This document shows, in pieces, positions 7,211-11,727 of a stretch of 11,727 nucleotides of DNA (positions are counted from its first letter, which is position 1; every line of letters begins with the position of its first letter). Below the pieces are notes generated by a model that was given only the letters and a program-made list of their open reading frames with translations, was not told the origin of the DNA and did not search any database. Source of the stretch: Pseudomonadota bacterium (GTDB lineage: Bacteria; Pseudomonadota; Alphaproteobacteria; Caulobacterales; Caulobacteraceae); assembly GCA_023445705.1 (NCBI GenBank), contig JAEXKM010000324.1:1-11727 (forward strand), written 5' to 3'. Both the position numbers and the translations under genes were made by a program.

Positions 7211-7226
7211 GCCGAGGTTGGCCGGT

Positions 7227-9596
7227 TCAGTCTGGCCTGGGCTTTAGTCCAAGATGGGCGTCGAACCAGGCCAACTGCCGCTCCCACTTGTCGCGAATGT
7301 TGGCTGCACTCCAGATCACATGCCCCTCGCCAGCATACTTGATGAGCAAGGTCTCGCGCCCGAGCCGGTGCAGGGCGGTGAAAAGCTCTTCGGCTTGACC
7401 TGCGGCCAAGCGGTCGAGATCTCCGTGAACGAGCATTAGCGGCGTGTGGATTCGGTCCGCCGCAAAGGTGGGGCTGTTGCGGACATATTTGGCCGGATCA
7501 ACCCAAGGCCCCACGCCCAACCCCTGTTGCCCCATCTCCAGGCCGCTGGCCATGTTGAGGCCGATCCCCTCATTGGCTGTGGACATCGTCTGGGTGATAT
7601 CGAGCTGACCATAGGCGCTGGCGAGATTGTAGAGGCCAGCTTCGGCCATTCCCGCTGAGAACCGGTCGGTCTGGGTCAGCGACACGGCGACGGTGTAGGC
7701 CCCGTTGCTTTGGCCCGTGATCCCGAGCCGCGTGGGATCGACGTAACCCTTGGCGGCGGCCGCATCGACGGCGCTCAGGATCAGCGCGGCGCGATTGGCC
7801 GCTGGCTCTCGCTCGCCCTCCGGGCCCGGGAAGGGAAGGCTCGGGATCAAGACCGCGTAGCCATGGGCGGTGTAGAGGTGCGGATTGAGTTCAAGGTCAT
7901 CCCAAAGCGGGGCGTTGGGGCCCGCGTCCCGGCCGACATACCCCGAATAGACCTTGCAGATGACCGGAAGCCTCTCGCCCGGCGCGCGGCCTGCGGGCAG
8001 CAGCAGCCATGAGATCAGCGCCTCGCCGTCTGGCCCCCTATGCTCGATCTTGACGGCCTGGCTCTCAGCCACCCTCGTCAAACCCTCATTGAGCTGAACC
8101 AGCCGCTTGGAGGAGCCATCGGCGAACCGCAGCGTCAGGACTGTGGAGTTCCCAGGGTGCTCGAGGAAGACGGCCGCCCGCGCTGCGGGCGAGAGTGCGA
8201 CGGGCTGGGCCTCCAAGCCTGGCGCATCGATCCTGTCCCACCCCGCCCCGCCGGCGTCACCTGTTAGGAAGACCGCGCCATGCTCGCCTTGCGCCTGCAG
8301 CACGCTAACCTCCTCAGTCCGTGCGTCAGACAGCGATTGGGCGAAGTTGAAGGCCATGCGCGCGCGCCAGGGGCGGAAGGAGGATGCGGGGAGTTCGGGC
8401 GCCAACCGGCGCGCAACGTCCTGCCACTTCGGGGCGCAAGAGGTTGGCCTGGAAGGCTGTGCGATCTCGATGCCGTCGCCACACCAGGCCCAGGTGGGGT
8501 CGAGCGGATATTGGCTCACGTTCAGCGGCGGCCGGTCTATGGCTGTCGTTAAGGCCCCGGTCTTGAGGTCAAGGCTCATCAGCGCGCCTGACCGCCAGTC
8601 GCCGCCGGCCTTGCGGGCGAAAAAGCCGAGCTTCCTCCCGTCCGCTGACCAGGCCACCTTGCCGGGCGAGACGTCGCAATCTGGGCAGACCTGCATTCGC
8701 TGCTCGCCCGCGAGTTCGACGAGCTCGAGGCGGCGCTCCAGACCAGTTGGCATGATGTGCTCGTCGATCGGGACGGCCGGGTCGAGGGGGCGTTCGATGG
8801 TCGAGACGCCGGCCACCCATTTACGGTCCTGCGAAACGAACCAGGCCACGAAGTTTCCGCGCGCCAAAGTTCGGACCGTCCCGCTTGTGACGTCCACGGC
8901 GATCAGGGCCCCCTGGTTTTCGGGGCGATTGGTGGCCTGATCGCCAAATACCTGCGCGGTGGCGACCTGGCCGCCTCTCATGGTCGCCCTGCTGGCCGCG
9001 AGCGTTTCCTGGGCCTCGGCGTGGCCGGCGAAGAGCGAGGGAAGCAGGCCGCTCGCGGTTGTTGCGTAGATGAGTTGGCGTGCTCCGACCCAGACCGGTT
9101 GCTGGGGACCATGCGACCACCGAAGGTCAGGCGTTCCGGCCAGAGGGGTGACAGAGCCACCCTCGACATCAACGACCTCGTAGCGCAGGGAGCCGCTGGC
9201 CGCATGGCTCACGACCACCAGGCGGCCATCCGGGGAGATCGACCTTAGGGTGAACCCATCGCCGGCCTTCTGTTCGAAGAGCGGCCTTGGGCGCCATCCC
9301 TCGGCTCGCGCGGCGATGTAGATGCGCGCGCTTTGCTGGCCATGAAAGATGGGCCTGCCAGCCTCGCCGGAGTCCTTTCGCGAACCGATCTTCTCGAAAA
9401 GAACGTAGGACCCTTCAGGCGAGAACATGACAGCGCCAATCGTTTCGATGGCGAGCAGGTCATCGATCGTGAACGGCCGTTTGGCGCTTGCCCCGATAGG
9501 CGCAGGCGGGGCGGCGAGGGACGGGGTGGCGTGGGCCAGGGCGTTGGCCGCGACCAGGGTGAGCGCGGCCATGCGCAGGGCGCTGCTTTTCATCAT
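7227..9596 (-). CDS. Exported S9-family (prolyl oligopeptidase-like) serine peptidase
   Basis: This 789-residue enzyme has a signal peptide (about 1-29, cleavage near SLAA), an N-terminal seven-bladed beta-propeller (about 40-510, with repeated MFSPEGSYVLF, ISPDGRLVVVS and WSADGRKLGFF blades) and a C-terminal alpha/beta-hydrolase domain. The triad is Ser630 in LGITGQSNGAYTV, Asp728 in LVHGDLD and His759 in AGEGH. S9 enzymes cut short peptides admitted through the propeller, here presumably in the periplasm. The nucleophile elbow GQSNGA differs from the usual GxSxGG by ending in Ala. A CPDC motif lies at 304-307, with further cysteines at 372, 387 and 547. It starts at the first of two ATGs, with GAAGG at 9605-9609 overlapping the stop of the receptor gene, so translation is probably coupled. 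The receptor pairing recalls clusters with lasso-peptide isopeptidases, which are also S9-like, but the specific family is not certain. Confidence 0.92.
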   Translation of the reverse strand: MMKSSALRMAALTLVAANALAHATPSLAAPPAPIGASAKRPFTIDDLLAIETIGAVMFSPEGSYVLFEKIGSRKDSGEAGRPIFHGQQSARIYIAARAEGWRPRPLFEQKAGDGFTLRSISPDGRLVVVSHAASGSLRYEVVDVEGGSVTPLAGTPDLRWSHGPQQPVWVGARQLIYATTASGLLPSLFAGHAEAQETLAASRATMRGGQVATAQVFGDQATNRPENQGALIAVDVTSGTVRTLARGNFVAWFVSQDRKWVAGVSTIERPLDPAVPIDEHIMPTGLERRLELVELAGEQRMQVCPDCDVSPGKVAWSADGRKLGFFARKAGGDWRSGALMSLDLKTGALTTAIDRPPLNVSQYPLDPTWAWCGDGIEIAQPSRPTSCAPKWQDVARRLAPELPASSFRPWRARMAFNFAQSLSDARTEEVSVLQAQGEHGAVFLTGDAGGAGWDRIDAPGLEAQPVALSPAARAAVFLEHPGNSTVLTLRFADGSSKRLVQLNEGLTRVAESQAVKIEHRGPDGEALISWLLLPAGRAPGERLPVICKVYSGYVGRDAGPNAPLWDDLELNPHLYTAHGYAVLIPSLPFPGPEGEREPAANRAALILSAVDAAAAKGYVDPTRLGITGQSNGAYTVAVSLTQTDRFSAGMAEAGLYNLASAYGQLDITQTMSTANEGIGLNMASGLEMGQQGLGVGPWVDPAKYVRNSPTFAADRIHTPLMLVHGDLDRLAAGQAEELFTALHRLGRETLLIKYAGEGHVIWSAANIRDKWERQLAWFDAHLGLKPRPD

Positions 9597-9604
9597 CGGT
9601 TCGG

Positions 9605-9609
9605 CCTTC
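9605..9609 (-). promoter_or_regulatory. Ribosome binding site of the S9 peptidase overlapping the receptor stop codon
   Basis: On the minus strand GAAGG (9609-9605) shares bases with the TGA stop of the second receptor (9610-9608) and lies eight bases before the ATG at 9596. The arrangement suggests translational coupling within a two-gene operon. Confidence 0.5.
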
Positions 9610-11727
9610 AGAACCGCTGGGTCAGGCTGATATAGGCAAAGCGGCCGCGGAAATCGGAATTGGTCGGGTCATAGCCCAGCCCGCCCCAGACGCTGGAGAA
9701 GTACTGCGTCTCGTCGAAGGCGTTGATGACGCCGACGCGCAGGTTTGTCAGCGCCCCTGCGCCGAGCCAGGGCTCAAATACGGCCAGATCGACGGAAGCT
9801 TGCAGGTCGACAGGCAGGCGGGACGGGATCTTGCGGCCGGTGGGCACGCCGTTGGCGGTATCCTCCACTTGTGAGTAGTAGCGAGCGCTCGCCTGGGCGC
9901 CGAACGGGCCGAAGGCCCAGTTGAGGCTGGCCGTACCGCGCCATTTTCCGACCGTCCCTTGCGTGCTCGAAAGGCCGACGATGTCGCTCAGCGGCGTGCC
10001 GGGAATCTGGCGAGTCTCGAAGTTGAAGACCCGGGTGGCCGACACATCGATGCCCAACCGATGATCCCCCAGCGCGAGGGCCTTATGGACGGCCAGATCA
10101 AGGCCGTCCGTTTTGAGGGCGCCGAAGTTCAAAGAGGTGGATTCGAGGGTCAGGATACGTCCGGGCAGGCCGGCGGCGATATCGGCCGGGCTCTGCGCGG
10201 CCCGAACGACACGACCGGGAAAGGCGCTCTCATTGGCCATGATGATCGCCGGCGCCATGGTCGCAAACCGCTCGCCCAGCGAAATGGACCAGTAGTCGGC
10301 TGAGAAGGAAAGACTGTCCGAGGGCTTCGCCTCAAACCCGATGGTGTAGGACTCCCCGCGCTCCGGCTTGAGGTCGGGATTGCCGCCGCTGATCGACTGA
10401 GCGCTATAGGTCTCATTGCGCACTGGATCGGTCAGCAGTGAGTCCCGCGCGCTGCGGGGCTGATAGAGGTTAAAGAGCGTCGGGGCGCGGAAGCTCCTGC
10501 TGTAGGACGCGCGCACGACCAGGGGATCAATCGGCCGCCACAGAAGGCCAAACTGTGGGTTCAGCTTGCCCCCGATGTCGCTGTAGTGATCCCAGCGCGC
10601 CGCGATGGTTCCGGTGAGTTCGGCCACGAATGGCACGTTCATCTCAGACGAGATCAGCGGGACCTTCGCTTCGCCAAAGAGAGCTGCGCTTTCGCGATTG
10701 GCGTCATCTACGGTCAGTCCGAGCGCGGACCAGTCGAGGTCGAGCACCTCATCTCGCCACTCGCTCCCAACGGCCAATTGGACCTTGCCCGCCGGCAGGG
10801 AGAACAACGCGCCGCGCGCCAGGGCGTTGGCCTGCAGCGCCCTTGACTTGGCCTTCAGGCGCGCAGGGGCGACAAGGCCGTCCAGAAGCGCTTGGGAGCC
10901 GCCCGGCCCATCCTGGAAGACGTTGAGCGCACTTGCCGGGTCGGTCGAATTGACCGCTGCAATGACTGCGGCGGTGTCGACCCGATTGACGAGGTCCCAG
11001 TTATTGTCGTCCCAAAAGCCCGAAGCGGTCAGATCGTAGGTCCAACCGCGGTTGCGAACCTTCAGACCGATCACCGGCCGGATGGTGTCGGTCTCATAGC
11101 GCGACTCCTGCGGCCCCAGGCCGCTCAGGAGGTAGCGCGCGAGGACCGGGACGCCGAAGGGGTTGTACGGATTGGACGCCGGTACGGTCAGCGACATGCC
11201 GGTAGGCGAGGAGTAGTTCCGGTCGATCCGCCGTGAGGCGAAACCTTCCAAGGTCAGGTCCACATTCTCGCTGACCGCGTAGTTCAGGTACGTGGTCAGG
11301 CCATAGCGGTCAGCGGCTGGAATGATCGATCCATAGGCGCCGGCCGACTCGCGCAACTCCACCCCCTGAGTGGCCAGAAAGTCGGCGGGGGAAAGACCAA
11401 TGCCGCTGCTGCCGACCGGGACCGCCGCGCAGTTTGCGCCCAGGCCTGGCAGGTTGGCTCCGTTTACAGAGCAGATGGTCGCCGGATTGGAGTTCACCGA
11501 TCGACTGTCCACGCCGCCGAACTGGCGCCGATCCTGATCAGCGGTGAGCGCCCGCTTGGAGGCGCGCAGGCCAGTATTCTCGAAGGCCTCGAACGACACC
11601 GCGCCGGTCAGCGAGCCGGCTTCCACCGGCAGGACGAGGGTGGCGCGGCGCTCGATGGCGCCGCCGTCGGCGGCTCCATAGTAGAGGCCAGCTTCCGCCG
11701 CATCGACGCGCTTCTTGAGGATCACGT
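9608..11727 (-). CDS. TonB-dependent outer-membrane receptor, N-terminus beyond the right edge
   Basis: About 705 residues of a second TonB-dependent receptor are in the window, and the frame is open at the right edge. The first visible residues, VILKKRVDAAEAGLYYG, are the end of the plug domain entering the first barrel strand, so the signal peptide, TonB box and most of the plug are outside. The barrel appears complete: ASNPYNPFG, SYSRSFRAPTLFNLYQPRS, GGNPDLKPERGESYTIGFEA and a C-terminal strand ending in YISLTQRF. Two cysteines (TICSVNGANLPGLGANC) probably bridge one loop, unlike the three pairs in the first receptor. The stop lies 11 bases before the S9 peptidase start, so the two genes form an operon and the receptor probably supplies that peptidase's substrate. 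Whether it has an STN domain, and so takes part in signalling, cannot be seen. Apparent GTG codons near the edge are internal, not the start. Confidence 0.95.
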   Translation of the reverse strand, partial: VILKKRVDAAEAGLYYGAADGGAIERRATLVLPVEAGSLTGAVSFEAFENTGLRASKRALTADQDRRQFGGVDSRSVNSNPATICSVNGANLPGLGANCAAVPVGSSGIGLSPADFLATQGVELRESAGAYGSIIPAADRYGLTTYLNYAVSENVDLTLEGFASRRIDRNYSSPTGMSLTVPASNPYNPFGVPVLARYLLSGLGPQESRYETDTIRPVIGLKVRNRGWTYDLTASGFWDDNNWDLVNRVDTAAVIAAVNSTDPASALNVFQDGPGGSQALLDGLVAPARLKAKSRALQANALARGALFSLPAGKVQLAVGSEWRDEVLDLDWSALGLTVDDANRESAALFGEAKVPLISSEMNVPFVAELTGTIAARWDHYSDIGGKLNPQFGLLWRPIDPLVVRASYSRSFRAPTLFNLYQPRSARDSLLTDPVRNETYSAQSISGGNPDLKPERGESYTIGFEAKPSDSLSFSADYWSISLGERFATMAPAIIMANESAFPGRVVRAAQSPADIAAGLPGRILTLESTSLNFGALKTDGLDLAVHKALALGDHRLGIDVSATRVFNFETRQIPGTPLSDIVGLSSTQGTVGKWRGTASLNWAFGPFGAQASARYYSQVEDTANGVPTGRKIPSRLPVDLQASVDLAVFEPWLGAGALTNLRVGVINAFDETQYFSSVWGGLGYDPTNSDFRGRFAYISLTQRF

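Noticed and set aside
7046..7342. Plus-strand frame of 98 codons across the convergent gap, considered as a small peptide or precursor gene
   Set aside because: It overlaps the 3' ends of both flanking genes and contains the terminator-like stems. It has no ribosome binding site and no leader/core organisation.
8107..8940. Plus-strand open frame of 277 codons opposite the S9 peptidase
   Set aside because: It is rich in Arg, Ser and Pro and without domains, typical of an antisense shadow. The S9 propeller blades are clear on the other strand.

Overview
The window is high in G+C and reads like an alphaproteobacterial chromosome, most likely Caulobacterales (Caulobacter, Phenylobacterium or Brevundimonas type). 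This is an inference from the style of the TonB-dependent receptors, the FecI/FecR pair and codon use. No rRNA, tRNA, CRISPR array or intact mobile element was seen.

Layout. Positions 1-92 hold, on the minus strand, a fragment of a zinc alcohol dehydrogenase of the S-(hydroxymethyl)glutathione dehydrogenase type. It is cut by the window edge and seems to contain a frameshift. Positions 93-359 hold an unrecognised minus-strand open frame joined directly to it. A plus-strand cluster follows: an ECF sigma factor (423-1004), a FecR-type membrane sensor/anti-sigma factor (988-1929, overlapping the sigma gene), a TonB-dependent receptor with an N-terminal STN signalling domain (1996-5238), and an exported CocE/S15-family alpha/beta-hydrolase (5287-7086). 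A 140-base gap with strong stem-loops separates it from a convergent minus-strand pair: an exported S9-family serine peptidase (7227-9596) and, 11 bases upstream of it in transcription order, a second TonB-dependent receptor (9608 to beyond the right edge).

How the genes may work together. FecI, FecR and an STN-bearing receptor are the parts of a cell-surface signalling system. The receptor binds an external ligand, its periplasmic STN domain contacts the C-terminal region of FecR, and the sigma factor is released to transcribe the locus. Both receptors are paired with a signal-peptide-bearing serine hydrolase that has an intact Ser-Asp-His triad: S15-like with the first, S9-like with the second. 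The simplest reading is a scavenging locus in which peptides, or amide or ester compounds, cross the outer membrane and are cut in the periplasm, with the first half under sigma-factor control. The substrate cannot be read from the sequence. No siderophore genes, inner-membrane transporter or lasso-peptide precursor are visible.

The most unusual structural pattern is that three plus-strand genes (sigma factor, receptor, S15 hydrolase) each have a perfect 7-bp or longer inverted repeat ending 0-3 bases before the Shine-Dalgarno sequence.
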